Of a stretch of DNA of 34,130 nucleotides, positions 23,267 through 32,493 are shown piece by piece (the stretch's first letter is position 1; the number at the start of each line of letters is the position of its first letter). The stretch covers positions 1 to 34,130 of the forward strand of contig DAOWID010000486.1 of the NCBI GenBank assembly GCA_030641115.1, in the 5' to 3' direction. The notes beneath the pieces were generated by a model, which worked only from the letters and a program-made list of their open reading frames with translations, was not told where the DNA came from and did no database searches. The translations under genes and the position numbers were made by a program. This DNA comes from Planctomycetota bacterium (lineage in GTDB: Bacteria > Planctomycetota > Phycisphaerae > Sedimentisphaerales > Anaerobacaceae).

Positions 23267-25582
23267 ATGAATAATCTGGAAAAGTATCTCGATCAGGTGA
23301 TTGTGCAAAGGTCTGCTAATGCCAATCTTGGAGTACCGCAGATGCGGCCTGAGTCCGCCTCTGATGCTGAGCCAACAGTGAACGTACTGGGTGGCTTGCT
23401 TCGCCGCTGGCATATTGTGCTGCTGACATTTCTGGTATTGTGCGCGGCTGGAATCCCGGCGATCTGGCTGTTGATCGAACGGTCCTACACAGTAACCGGC
23501 GCAATAAGGGTTGCTCCAATTCTAACAAGTATCCTCACTGGAGAAGAAGAGGTATATGGAGGCACACAGGTTTATCAAAGCTTTCTATACAGCCAGGCAG
23601 CCATGGTCACCAACGCCCGAGTGCTACAAAGAGTAGCGAGCGATTTGGCCGATAAAGAGTTGAAGTTTTTTGAAGACCGGACGAACAGGCTTGCCATGAA
23701 ACTGCAGAGACTAAATCCCAAAGATGTAAAGCCCGAGCCGGCAGACGTGCTGAAGGAGGCGATATTAGAGGAAGTCATCACGGTCGCGCCGGTCCGAAGG
23801 GGTGAGCACATTTTAGTGAGTATGAAGTGGACCGACGCCGAAGAGGCAAAGATGATTGTAGATGCTTTCATCCGGCTCTACATAGCTGTCGAAGTTACCA
23901 GCGCTGAGGAAAAAGAGATGCAAGGCCTGGGTGTCCTGCAAAGCGAAGAAAGACTTCTCTCCGGAAAGCTGGACAGTTATCGGGCTGACATCTTTAAACT
24001 GGCAGAGGAGTATGGCTCAAAGAAGCTGGACAGCCGTTACGATATGAATTTGCAGCGTGTCGGCAGTTTGCTGGCACAACTCACCGAGGTGGAGGCGAGG
24101 AGAATCTATCTGGAAACCCAGGTTAAGCTGCTCGAACAGACACACGAAGAGACCGTCCCGCTGCAGGAGTGGGTGAGCATACGCGAGGACTACGTAAACA
24201 AGGACACGGCGGTGCAGGTGCTGACCAGCAGTATTGTCGCATTAGACCAGGAGCTCATTACCGACATACAGACTTTGGCTGCCACCAATCCCCAGATTAA
24301 GCAGAAAGAGGAGCTGCTGAAGATATTAAGAACGCGCCTCATTGAGCAGAAGGAAAAAACACGTGAGGCTTTCGCAGAGTTGATGAAAGAAGAAACAGCA
24401 AGCCAGAGCAAAAAGAAGCTGGCTGACCTGAAGGTGACATTGGAGCAGACACAAGCGCACGAAACAGAGCTTCGCAACCTGCTGAGCAAAGAAGATACTC
24501 AGACTATTAATCTTGGCCAAAAGAATCTGGCCATTCAGGACCTGGAGGACAAGCTGGCGTTCACCAAAGAGATGTATGATAAGATCTCCAGGCGCATTGC
24601 GGAGTTCGAAATGGAACGAAAGCGTCCTGCGAGGATCACTGTTGGTTATGACGCTGACATAGCCGGGATCCGGGACAAACGGGCAAAATACACAATGGCG
24701 CTTATTTTCGGCTCGATGGCTTGCGGAATGCTGCTGGCCTTCCTCAGAGAAAAAGCCGACCATAGTCTGCGCACACCTGACGATGTAGTCGAACGTATTG
24801 GTCTGCGAATAATCGGGACTACCACCAGCACCCACACGATCAAGCCGGCTCGTCTTACGGAGCACGTAGCTGAAGACTACCAAACCATCCGTGCCAATTT
24901 GGGTCTGCTTGACGGCAATGGAATGCCCAGGAATCTGGTTGTCACCAGCCCTGGTATGCGGGAAGGCAAGACCACTTTCGCCATCAATTTGGCCATAAGT
25001 GTGTCGAAGTCCGGGAGAAGGGTCTTGCTTATAGACGGTGACCTGCGGAACCCCAATATTGCGTCTTTATTGGGCCTTCCGAAAGGATCACGAGGCCTTC
25101 AGGACGTGCTCTTGGGGAAAGGACTGCACCAAGCTGTTTATTCTGTGCCTCAAAACGGCTTGGATGTCCTCGCTGCTGATTCGGGCAATACAGCCGATGC
25201 CTTCGAATTGTTGGCGTCTTCCCTGACGGCTCAGCGGCTAAATGAAATCAGCCAAAGCTATGACCACGTAATTATCGATACACCTCCTGTGCTGGCCTTT
25301 GCCGATGCCCTTATATGGGCTAAATCTGCAGACGCCGTTATATTGACCAGCTTCGCCGGGCAGACTACGGGCCCCGACCTGAAAAAGGCGAAGGAACGGC
25401 TGGCCCAAATAAATGCCAATGTGCTGGGTACTGTCCTGAGTAATGTCGAAGTTGGTCATCGTTATTACCCCTATGGCTACGACTACACGCGAAATGTCCG
25501 TTCAAAGACAAATGCCAGGCAAGCCCACAGGAAGATGCTGCTGCCGATGCAAACCCCGAAGCCTAAAGCCGACAGTTCTTAG
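23267..25582 (+). CDS. Wzc-type chain-length determinant / tyrosine autokinase
   Basis: 771 aa from ATG 23267 with AGGAG 9 nt upstream. Membrane segments at ~48-72 and ~472-495 bracket a long periplasmic coiled-coil Wzz-like region ('EARRIYLETQVKLLEQ...'). The cytoplasmic BY-kinase domain has Walker A 'SPGMREGKTT' (Lys568), Walker A' 'VLLIDGDLRNP' and Walker B 'VIIDTPP'. A C-terminal tyrosine cluster (Tyr733, 734, 736, 738, 740) is the expected autophosphorylation site. It controls polymer length and export together with an outer-membrane channel, but no Wza/OPX gene is visible here. It lies between the two hexapeptide-fusion genes. Confidence 0.9.
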   Translation: MNNLEKYLDQVIVQRSANANLGVPQMRPESASDAEPTVNVLGGLLRRWHIVLLTFLVLCAAGIPAIWLLIERSYTVTGAIRVAPILTSILTGEEEVYGGTQVYQSFLYSQAAMVTNARVLQRVASDLADKELKFFEDRTNRLAMKLQRLNPKDVKPEPADVLKEAILEEVITVAPVRRGEHILVSMKWTDAEEAKMIVDAFIRLYIAVEVTSAEEKEMQGLGVLQSEERLLSGKLDSYRADIFKLAEEYGSKKLDSRYDMNLQRVGSLLAQLTEVEARRIYLETQVKLLEQTHEETVPLQEWVSIREDYVNKDTAVQVLTSSIVALDQELITDIQTLAATNPQIKQKEELLKILRTRLIEQKEKTREAFAELMKEETASQSKKKLADLKVTLEQTQAHETELRNLLSKEDTQTINLGQKNLAIQDLEDKLAFTKEMYDKISRRIAEFEMERKRPARITVGYDADIAGIRDKRAKYTMALIFGSMACGMLLAFLREKADHSLRTPDDVVERIGLRIIGTTTSTHTIKPARLTEHVAEDYQTIRANLGLLDGNGMPRNLVVTSPGMREGKTTFAINLAISVSKSGRRVLLIDGDLRNPNIASLLGLPKGSRGLQDVLLGKGLHQAVYSVPQNGLDVLAADSGNTADAFELLASSLTAQRLNEISQSYDHVIIDTPPVLAFADALIWAKSADAVILTSFAGQTTGPDLKKAKERLAQINANVLGTVLSNVEVGHRYYPYGYDYTRNVRSKTNARQAHRKMLLPMQTPKPKADSS

Positions 25583-25636
25583 CCTGGCCGAGAGAATAAC
25601 GTCCCCAGACTCTTGACCGGATGTTAGCTCCCGGTC

Positions 25637-25666
25637 TCCCATCCTGTAACAGCTCGTAGGCTGGGA
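25637..25666 (+). other. Intergenic stem-loop before the sugar transferase gene
   Basis: TCCCATCC (25637-25644) can pair with GGCTGGGA (25659-25666), 7 of 8 positions, in the 100-nt gap between the kinase and sugar transferase genes. No T-run follows, so it is not a classical terminator; it may stabilise mRNA or attenuate. There is no clear SD before ATG 25683. Confidence 0.35.
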
Positions 25667-25682
25667 TACCTCTAATCAACCT

Positions 25683-27419
25683 ATGAACCTGATTATCGTA
25701 CATAAGAACAAAGACTTGCCTGCCGGTGACAATGACAGTTTACTTCGGTTTGCTATTTCCAGCGAGCCTTTGGCCGGTGTTGTTCTCGACGGATTGAGCA
25801 AGGGCCTGTCATGGGGTCAGAGCAGCGTTTCTGCTTTGCGCCGTTTTGCAAAACGGGCTCACGCCGGGACGATTTGCGCCGTCCCGGAAGGCTGGGGCAT
25901 TGAGCCTCACACGACCCAAACGGCACATATAATGCCTTATGCAGGGAAAGTACCCATCCGCTCACAGTCCGTACGGAAGGCCAAACGAAATTCATGGTTT
26001 GTTGTTTCCGACGGGCGATTTGTCACGCACATTAACAATGATCTGCTCGCGAACATACTGGCCACGACTCAGGTGGATGTGGTGGCGGTCAATGCGGAGT
26101 CGGAGTTGTTGGCGGCCCGCGAGAAAATACGGCTGACAGTCCAAGGCAAGGTGGCGGGTTTCCGTCGATTATACGACGATTCCGCTGAATTGGCGCCTCT
26201 TCCTCTTGATTGGCCTCATCACCTTTTTGTCAAGACTAATATCCTTGACCAGGTCCTGGATGATTGGGCTTTGCCTGAGTCATTCTCCAGCGTCCTGGAG
26301 AGGTGCCGGTCACACGGTTTGACGCTGCAGGCGGTCAATGTGGCTGGGCTCGCGCTGGACCTGGAAACTGAAGATGGATTACTGAATTTTTGTAGGGCCG
26401 GCGTTCGTTCGTCGCCTTGCGGCTCTTACACACGAATTGCCCAGGGCAGTTGTAATCCGGCCGTGGTTCACAACCGCGAGGCAGACCGAGAGCCAAGATT
26501 GGTTGGGAAAATCCTGTTGGGAAAAAATGTTCGTATCGGCTCGGATGTTGTCATAGTAGGCCCGACCATTATCGGCAATAATGTCAGAATTGAACGAGGA
26601 TCTGTCATAAACTCATCAATCATCGGACCGCAAGTTCACATACCGCAAGGTCAAATGCTCCAGAACTGTATTGTAAAAGGGCCACAATACTGCGGGAAAG
26701 ACCCGACCGGATCCAAAAGTTGCATTTCAACACAGGTTAGCAGCCATAAGGTGGAGTTCGGACGCCGGGAATTTACCAGTGACATTTTCCGCAGTTGGGG
26801 GATATTCTCCTACGCAGGACGCTTCAAGCGAATGGTTGACTTTCTCGCCGCGGTAATTGTGCTCGCTCTATTCGCGCCGATAACGCCTTTTATCGCGCTG
26901 GCGATAAAGCTGAATTCGCCGGGGCCGGTGTTTTACAAAGATAAGCGCCAGGGATTGCACGGAAAAGCATTCAACTGTTGGAAATTCAGGACAATGCACA
27001 CAGGATCTGAGAGCATACAGGAAAAGCTGCGGGTTGTCAGCCAGGTTGACGGCCCACAATTCAAAATCAAAGATGATCCGAGAATCAGCACCGTTGGCAG
27101 ATTCCTGCGGGACACGTATATCGATGAGATTCCTCAGTTCCTCAATGTTCTTCTCGGTCAGATGAGCGTCGTTGGCCCGAGGCCCTCTCCCGAATCGGAG
27201 AACACATTGTGCCCATCGTGGCGTGACGCCCGGCTGTCGGTCAGGCCGGGAATTACGGGACTTTGGCAGGTTTATAGAACACGTAAACCTGAGCAAGACT
27301 TTCAGGAATGGATCTATTATGACACCGAATATGTCCGAAGGCTGTCTCTGAGGACGGACCTGCGGATATGCTGGCGGACAATTAAGAAGATGGTTCGGAG
27401 TTTCATTAGTCAGTTCTGA
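25683..27419 (+). CDS. Initiating sugar-phosphate transferase fused to a hexapeptide beta-helix module
   Basis: 578 aa from ATG 25683. The C-terminal ~200 residues are a bacterial sugar transferase (PF02397, WbaP/WcaJ-like): membrane segment ~384-406, then 'FYKDKRQGLHGKAFNCWKFRTM', 'IKDDPRISTVGRFLRDTYIDEIPQFLNVLLGQMSVVGPRP' and 'RPGITGLWQVYRT'. This domain moves hexose-1-P from UDP-sugar to undecaprenyl phosphate and starts EPS synthesis. The N-terminal ~250 residues have no motif I can name but look like a very degenerate nucleotidyltransferase. Residues ~275-345 are hexapeptide repeats ('SDVVIVGPTIIGNNVRIERG') that clearly resemble those of the exosortase fusion ('GAVIIGPTVLGSNVNVGKD'). Typical family members have either no extension or a CoA-binding-like membrane domain instead. 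Confidence 0.9.
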   Translation: MNLIIVHKNKDLPAGDNDSLLRFAISSEPLAGVVLDGLSKGLSWGQSSVSALRRFAKRAHAGTICAVPEGWGIEPHTTQTAHIMPYAGKVPIRSQSVRKAKRNSWFVVSDGRFVTHINNDLLANILATTQVDVVAVNAESELLAAREKIRLTVQGKVAGFRRLYDDSAELAPLPLDWPHHLFVKTNILDQVLDDWALPESFSSVLERCRSHGLTLQAVNVAGLALDLETEDGLLNFCRAGVRSSPCGSYTRIAQGSCNPAVVHNREADREPRLVGKILLGKNVRIGSDVVIVGPTIIGNNVRIERGSVINSSIIGPQVHIPQGQMLQNCIVKGPQYCGKDPTGSKSCISTQVSSHKVEFGRREFTSDIFRSWGIFSYAGRFKRMVDFLAAVIVLALFAPITPFIALAIKLNSPGPVFYKDKRQGLHGKAFNCWKFRTMHTGSESIQEKLRVVSQVDGPQFKIKDDPRISTVGRFLRDTYIDEIPQFLNVLLGQMSVVGPRPSPESENTLCPSWRDARLSVRPGITGLWQVYRTRKPEQDFQEWIYYDTEYVRRLSLRTDLRICWRTIKKMVRSFISQF

Positions 27420-27475
27420 AAATGCCCGCAAGGGCCCCTGGCGGGGATAATGTATGGATGTGAAAGGGTAGTCAT

Positions 27476-30400
27476 ATGCCAAGGAGATACTTTAACTGGA
27501 AATTGGCGATTGTTCTGGTGGTTGGTCTGGCTGTTTTGTGCGTGACGGCCTTTGGGCTGCGCCAATGGCAGAAAAGCAACAGGGCCGAGCGGGGACTTGT
27601 CCTTGGAAACAAGGCATACGAAGAACGAAGATATGAGGATGCTGCACGACATCTGGGCAGATATATTGGTGTTCATCAGGATGACGTGCCGGCATTGCTG
27701 AAATACGCCGATGCGCAGTTGAAGATAACACCTCTCAAGCAAAACAATGTTCGGCAGGCTATAGCGACTTATCACATCGTTTTGAGGGCGGACCAGGCCA
27801 ATTCCGAAGCTGCTACACGGCTTATCGAACTGTATTTATCAATGCGTATGCCCGGTGAGGCCGAGTTAATCGCAAAGAAATGCCTCGACACGACCCAGAA
27901 TCCGGAAGTCCGCATACTGTTGGCGACGGCGATGGCCCGTCAGCGAAAGCTCAATGAAGCCGCAGCAGAGCTCAAGAGCATCATAACCGAAGATCCTAAT
28001 CAGGTATTGGCCTACCAGGCATTAGGGCAACTCACAGAGCAATTTCCTGGTGACTTCGCAGAACCCGCAGAACCTCCCGAACATTGGTACAATGAAGCGG
28101 TGAAGAATAATCCCTCCACGGCTTTGGCCTATTTAGCCCGTGCGGCTTTTTATCTGAGGGCCAAAAATGATCCTAATGCACTGGTTGATCTGGACAAGGC
28201 TGCGACACTGGATCTGTCTGAATCTGCGGTCAGGTTGGGCCTTGCGAAAGGGTTCATTGCCGCGGGCGCTTTGGACAAGGCGGAGGAACAGCTTAAGGCT
28301 GTACAAGAGGTCGAGCCGACAAATCAGTCCCTCTGGCAGACCTGGGCCGGCCTTGCCCTGAAATCGCAGTCGCAGGAAAAGATGGCCGAAGTAGCTGAAA
28401 GGGGATTAGAGAGCCTCGCTTATCAACCCTGGGATTTTATGCTCGTGGCCACGGAACTCTTTATCCGGGGCGGTGAGCTTGACAGGGCCACTGATTGCAT
28501 CGCCAAACTGGACCAGAAGGATATAGACCCTGCGATGGTTGCCTTTTTGAGAGGTCTTGTAGCCAGCGAAAAGGGGGACCAGCATGACGCCGTGAAATAT
28601 TGGCAGCAGTCGAGGGAGTTAGGTAATAAATCCCTGCAGGTTCAGTTGGCGGTGGCATCGGCTCTATCGGCTTTGGGTGATACTCAGTCGGCACTTCGGC
28701 AGTTGCGCATGTTTGTCTTCGAAAGGCCTGATTCGTTCGAGGGACATCTAACTTTGGCCAAGCTGTTAGCCAAAAGCGGAGATTGGACCGGGGCGGCAGA
28801 ATACGCCGATAGAGCGCGACAACTTTCGCGGAAAAGTATCGAGGCTGCTTTGTTGTACTGGCAGGCCCGCGCACAGTTGTTGGCGGCGCGTCCTGCAGAG
28901 GAAAACGCCCCGATGTGGGAGGAAATAGACAGACAGTTGGTTTTGCTGGAAGATACTGCCGATGATGTTCTTCAGGTTAGATTATTGCGGCTCCAGGTTG
29001 CACTCCAACGGGGTAAATTCGCCGAAGCTCAAGGGTTGTTAGCTCAACTCAAAGAAGAGTATCCATCACATTTTAGAATTGCTATGGCTGAAGTTGGATT
29101 GCTTGTAGCTCAGGAGAAGGAAGATGAAGTAATCCCGATGTTGAACAAGACGATAGAGGATTTTCCTGAAGCTGTTGAGCCGGTTACCTTCCTTGCGCTT
29201 TTGCTGGATGAGCCGGACAATCACGAGGAATGTGAAGCGGTTATTAAAGAGGCTTTGGCGCGCATTGAGGGACCTCCGGCCCGCTATGATTTGACCATGC
29301 TGCTTGTGCAGTTTTACGGCCAGTGGGGTCAAGTGGACAACGCTTACCGCTTGCTTAATGCCCTCTCTCAGCAGAAGCCCAACAATATTCCCATAAAACG
29401 TCGACTCCTGAGCAGCGAGCCTGTTATTAAGGACCCTGAAAGGGCCCAGCAGCTCGTCGATGAAATCAAGGCCCTTGAGGGTGAGGGCGGTTGGCAATGG
29501 CGATATGAACAGGCGAGAGTCTGGTATAACGGCGGCGATTTCAATAGCCGTTGTCCCCAGATCATTCCGCTTCTGCAGGAAAATCTGTTGGCTAACCAAG
29601 ATGATCAGGCAAGCCGGAGGCTCCTGGCTGCGACGTACGAACGAAGTGACCGCTTACAGATGGCACTGTCGGCATACCGTGAGGCCCTGAGCAGGTCGCC
29701 CCAGGATATTCGGCTTATTGCCGGCACGGTCGGGGCGCTTTACAAGGCACAAGAATATGAAGAGGCCGAGGAGATTTTGAACCGTGTTTCCAAAGAAGGG
29801 CTTTCCGATCCGGCACTTCAGCAACTGCAATATGAAGGTTACCTCAGACGTGGTCAGTTGGGATCGGCAACGGATATCTTGCAGGATTACCTCGGCACTG
29901 ACCCCAATAACATTTCCGCCGGCTTGTCTCTTGCACTGTTGAAGATGCAACAAAACGACTTTGACGAGGCGCGTAAACTGCTGGACGACCTGCGGGCCCA
30001 GGAACCCAATTCACTGCCGATAATGTTCGCACAGATCCAGTTGAATGTTCGTGCGGACAAACCTGATGAGGCGTTGAAGCTGTGTGACCAGATAATAGGC
30101 AATCTTAACAATGCTTCGGCTTATGTCATCCGCGCCAGAACGCATGTCGCGCTTGGGCAAGCCGAGAAGGCAATAGAGGACTTTAACCGTGCCGTAACCA
30201 TCGACCCCAACGGTGCTGGTGTATGGGTGGCCAGAAGTGACTTCTACAGTGCCACAGGCCAATCAGAAAAGGCGATGACCGATATAGAACAGGCTCTTTC
30301 TCTCGACCCGAACAACATCCAGATTCAAAGACGCGTTATCGCCTTGTTCCTGGCATCAGGCAGACCCGACAAAGCTCAGCAGGCAAGAGCTATTCTCGAC

Positions 30401-31657
30401 CGGGCTCTAAAATCCAACCCTGCCAATAGCATGTTGAAGCTGCTCAAAGCACAAGCGCTGCTTGCCGAAGGAACGGCTCCGGCTATTGATGGCGCTGTGC
30501 AGATTCTTCGGAGGCTTACAGAGGATCAGCCCAGAATCAGTGGTGCTTGGGCGTTGTTGGGGGAAATCCTGCTAAGGCAGGGACTGCCGGGTGAGGCTAT
30601 AGACACTGTTCTGCAAGGCCTTGTCTATAATACCAAAGACAGAACGCTGCTTATCCTGAAGGCCCGTGCCGAGGCAGCCAGGTCACCATTCTTGGCGATT
30701 GCCACTCTCAAGCAGCTAATGACTCTGGACCCAAACGACGTAGGTGCGGCGATGCGCCTGGCCGACGCGTACATCGCAACAGGGGAGCCTGACAAAGCGG
30801 TAAATCTGCTTAGAAGACTGGTGACCACTTGCGATACGTCCGATCGACGCGGATGCAGTATTGGCTTGGCTGTTGCGCTGTACAGCAACGACAGCAAGGC
30901 GGAAGCTCAGAAGGAATTTGATTCTCTGGTCCAAGCCGAGCCCAATGACCCGGCTCCTCTATTGGCGCAAGTGCAGTTGTTCGAGGGGGACAAGCTCTGG
31001 GGCGAGATAGAGCGCAAGGCCGTAGATTGGTATCAGAAGCATCCCGAAGATATTCAGACGCCTCTTTTTGTTGCCAGGCGTCTGGCCGCAGTTGAGGACA
31101 CCGCCTCAAGGAAGACCGCCGAGAACATACTTAGGATGGTGCTCAAAGATCATCCCGAAGATGTTGAAACAATGAGCACCCTTGCGATGCTCATGCAGCT
31201 CGTGGAGCGCAGCGATGAGGCGGCCAAACTTTACCGGCGCGTGCTCGAAGTTCGCCCCGATGATGTGGTCGCTATGAATAATCTGGCTTGGATTCTGTGT
31301 GAAGACCAGGAGAAACATCAAGAAGCGTTTGAGCTTGCTCAGAAAGGCTTGAAGATACTGCCGAACTATGTTGATCTGATCGATACGCGCGGCATGGTGT
31401 ACTACCGAATGGGTGAATTCGACAAAGCCGTCCAGGATTTCTCTACCTGCATAAAGCTCTATCCCAGCGAGACGAGCGTTGTCACTGCTTCACACTTTCA
31501 CCTGGGAAGAGCCTTTGCCAAGCTCAACCAGACGGATAAGGCAGTTGAGAGCTTAAACAAAGCTTTGAACTTGAATAGCGAAGCTGGGGGCTTATCGACA
31601 GCAGACTTGGCCGACGTAAAGCGTTTGCTTGAAAAGCTATCAAAAGAAGGAGGTTAA
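27476..31657 (+). CDS. Giant TPR-repeat protein, inner-membrane anchored (PrsT-like role)
   Basis: 1393 aa from ATG 27476, with AAGGG upstream. Residues ~10-30 form a single membrane segment. Almost all the rest is TPR-type helix pairs ('A...G..EEAE..L......P....A...LA..Y...G....A'), for example around 580-620, 850-980 and 1250-1390. The N-terminal segment lacks a lipobox, unlike the PEP-CTERM-system TPR lipoproteins (TIGR02917, ~900 aa) that occur beside EPS/exosortase genes. It probably scaffolds the polysaccharide synthesis and export complex in the periplasm. Its last codons (GGA GGT TAA) form the SD of the LuxR gene. Confidence 0.85.
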   Translation: MPRRYFNWKLAIVLVVGLAVLCVTAFGLRQWQKSNRAERGLVLGNKAYEERRYEDAARHLGRYIGVHQDDVPALLKYADAQLKITPLKQNNVRQAIATYHIVLRADQANSEAATRLIELYLSMRMPGEAELIAKKCLDTTQNPEVRILLATAMARQRKLNEAAAELKSIITEDPNQVLAYQALGQLTEQFPGDFAEPAEPPEHWYNEAVKNNPSTALAYLARAAFYLRAKNDPNALVDLDKAATLDLSESAVRLGLAKGFIAAGALDKAEEQLKAVQEVEPTNQSLWQTWAGLALKSQSQEKMAEVAERGLESLAYQPWDFMLVATELFIRGGELDRATDCIAKLDQKDIDPAMVAFLRGLVASEKGDQHDAVKYWQQSRELGNKSLQVQLAVASALSALGDTQSALRQLRMFVFERPDSFEGHLTLAKLLAKSGDWTGAAEYADRARQLSRKSIEAALLYWQARAQLLAARPAEENAPMWEEIDRQLVLLEDTADDVLQVRLLRLQVALQRGKFAEAQGLLAQLKEEYPSHFRIAMAEVGLLVAQEKEDEVIPMLNKTIEDFPEAVEPVTFLALLLDEPDNHEECEAVIKEALARIEGPPARYDLTMLLVQFYGQWGQVDNAYRLLNALSQQKPNNIPIKRRLLSSEPVIKDPERAQQLVDEIKALEGEGGWQWRYEQARVWYNGGDFNSRCPQIIPLLQENLLANQDDQASRRLLAATYERSDRLQMALSAYREALSRSPQDIRLIAGTVGALYKAQEYEEAEEILNRVSKEGLSDPALQQLQYEGYLRRGQLGSATDILQDYLGTDPNNISAGLSLALLKMQQNDFDEARKLLDDLRAQEPNSLPIMFAQIQLNVRADKPDEALKLCDQIIGNLNNASAYVIRARTHVALGQAEKAIEDFNRAVTIDPNGAGVWVARSDFYSATGQSEKAMTDIEQALSLDPNNIQIQRRVIALFLASGRPDKAQQARAILDRALKSNPANSMLKLLKAQALLAEGTAPAIDGAVQILRRLTEDQPRISGAWALLGEILLRQGLPGEAIDTVLQGLVYNTKDRTLLILKARAEAARSPFLAIATLKQLMTLDPNDVGAAMRLADAYIATGEPDKAVNLLRRLVTTCDTSDRRGCSIGLAVALYSNDSKAEAQKEFDSLVQAEPNDPAPLLAQVQLFEGDKLWGEIERKAVDWYQKHPEDIQTPLFVARRLAAVEDTASRKTAENILRMVLKDHPEDVETMSTLAMLMQLVERSDEAAKLYRRVLEVRPDDVVAMNNLAWILCEDQEKHQEAFELAQKGLKILPNYVDLIDTRGMVYYRMGEFDKAVQDFSTCIKLYPSETSVVTASHFHLGRAFAKLNQTDKAVESLNKALNLNSEAGGLSTADLADVKRLLEKLSKEGG

Positions 31658-31659
31658 TT

Positions 31660-32019
31660 ATGCAGCAATTTCCAAGATTAGTGACCGAAGATGTTGGCAG
31701 GGGGGATGGACCATATCAACGCCCCAAACTCATACTGCTTGACGACAAGCATTGGTCGTATGTCCAGAGACGCTACCATATCAGTCCACGCGAACTTGAA
31801 GTGGCCAAGCTTGTCTGCCACGGTCTGAGCAACAAGGAAATAGCAGAGGCCCTGAGTATAAGGCACGGGACCGTAAAGACTCACATAAAAAATATTTACC
31901 GAAGGATCCACGTCAAGAATAAGGTCGCGCTCCTGCTAAGGTTCATGGCTGATGTGAGCAAGCTTCTGAGCGAGTCTTCCGGCAGAGCTATTGTTCCAAT
32001 CGTGGATGCCGAGGCCTGA
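31660..32019 (+). CDS. LuxR-type solo HTH transcriptional regulator
   Basis: 119 aa from ATG 31660, only 2 nt after the TPR stop and with a perfect AGGAGGT SD formed by the TPR gene's end. Residues 41-94 are a LuxR/GerE helix-turn-helix: 'ISPRELEVAKLVCHGLSNKEIAEALSIRHGTVKTHIKNIYRRI'. There is no receiver or autoinducer domain; residues 1-40 are a short variable segment that could mediate dimerisation. It probably regulates the EPS/exosortase operon, including itself. Target sites are not identifiable by eye. Confidence 0.85.
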   Translation: MQQFPRLVTEDVGRGDGPYQRPKLILLDDKHWSYVQRRYHISPRELEVAKLVCHGLSNKEIAEALSIRHGTVKTHIKNIYRRIHVKNKVALLLRFMADVSKLLSESSGRAIVPIVDAEA

Positions 32020-32493
32020 GCCCAGATCGCTTCTGACGCGGCGAGATTCTTTAAGAAGTAGTATGGCTCAGTCGCGTCGAGTAGCTCCGGGGTAGACCCT
32101 TCGTCTACAGTCTGGACCTGGCAAGTACTTTCATGTGCGGGTCCTTCAAGCCAGAACCACCTTCATTCCTGTCCTCTCATACCACATCACATCTCGATCG
32201 TTCTCCAACCGTTCTCGACCGGCTTTGTTTCTGCCGGCCCCACCTGCATTGTTGACCACCAACCGTTACATCGTTGTCTGATCGCGTATTGTCTGCTGGC
32301 CGGACAGACCCTCCGATTCCCTTCCGGCTCATCACTACCGCATGCTTCTGGCCTGCTCACCGGGCCTGCGCTACCTGCGGCGTTATGGCGTTGACGTGTA
32401 TGCGCGCAATAAGATAGCATTTGGCGATTCGGCATCTGCTGTGGTACGGCGGGTTCTTCCAGCGCTTGCTGGCGAGGTCTTAAGGAGGTAGAA
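32020..32493. other. Gene-poor stretch after the EPS operon
   Basis: About 470 bases without a convincing gene. A hairpin GTAGAC-CCTTC-GTCTAC (32092-32108) lies 73 nt after the LuxR stop; no T-run follows, so it may be a Rho-aided operon end. Further GC hairpins include CCGGC-N8-GCCGG (near 32218-32237). A minus-strand ORF (32187-32654) has no homology I recognise and a composition like antisense noise. I see no RNA gene or mobile-element signature. Confidence 0.55.
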
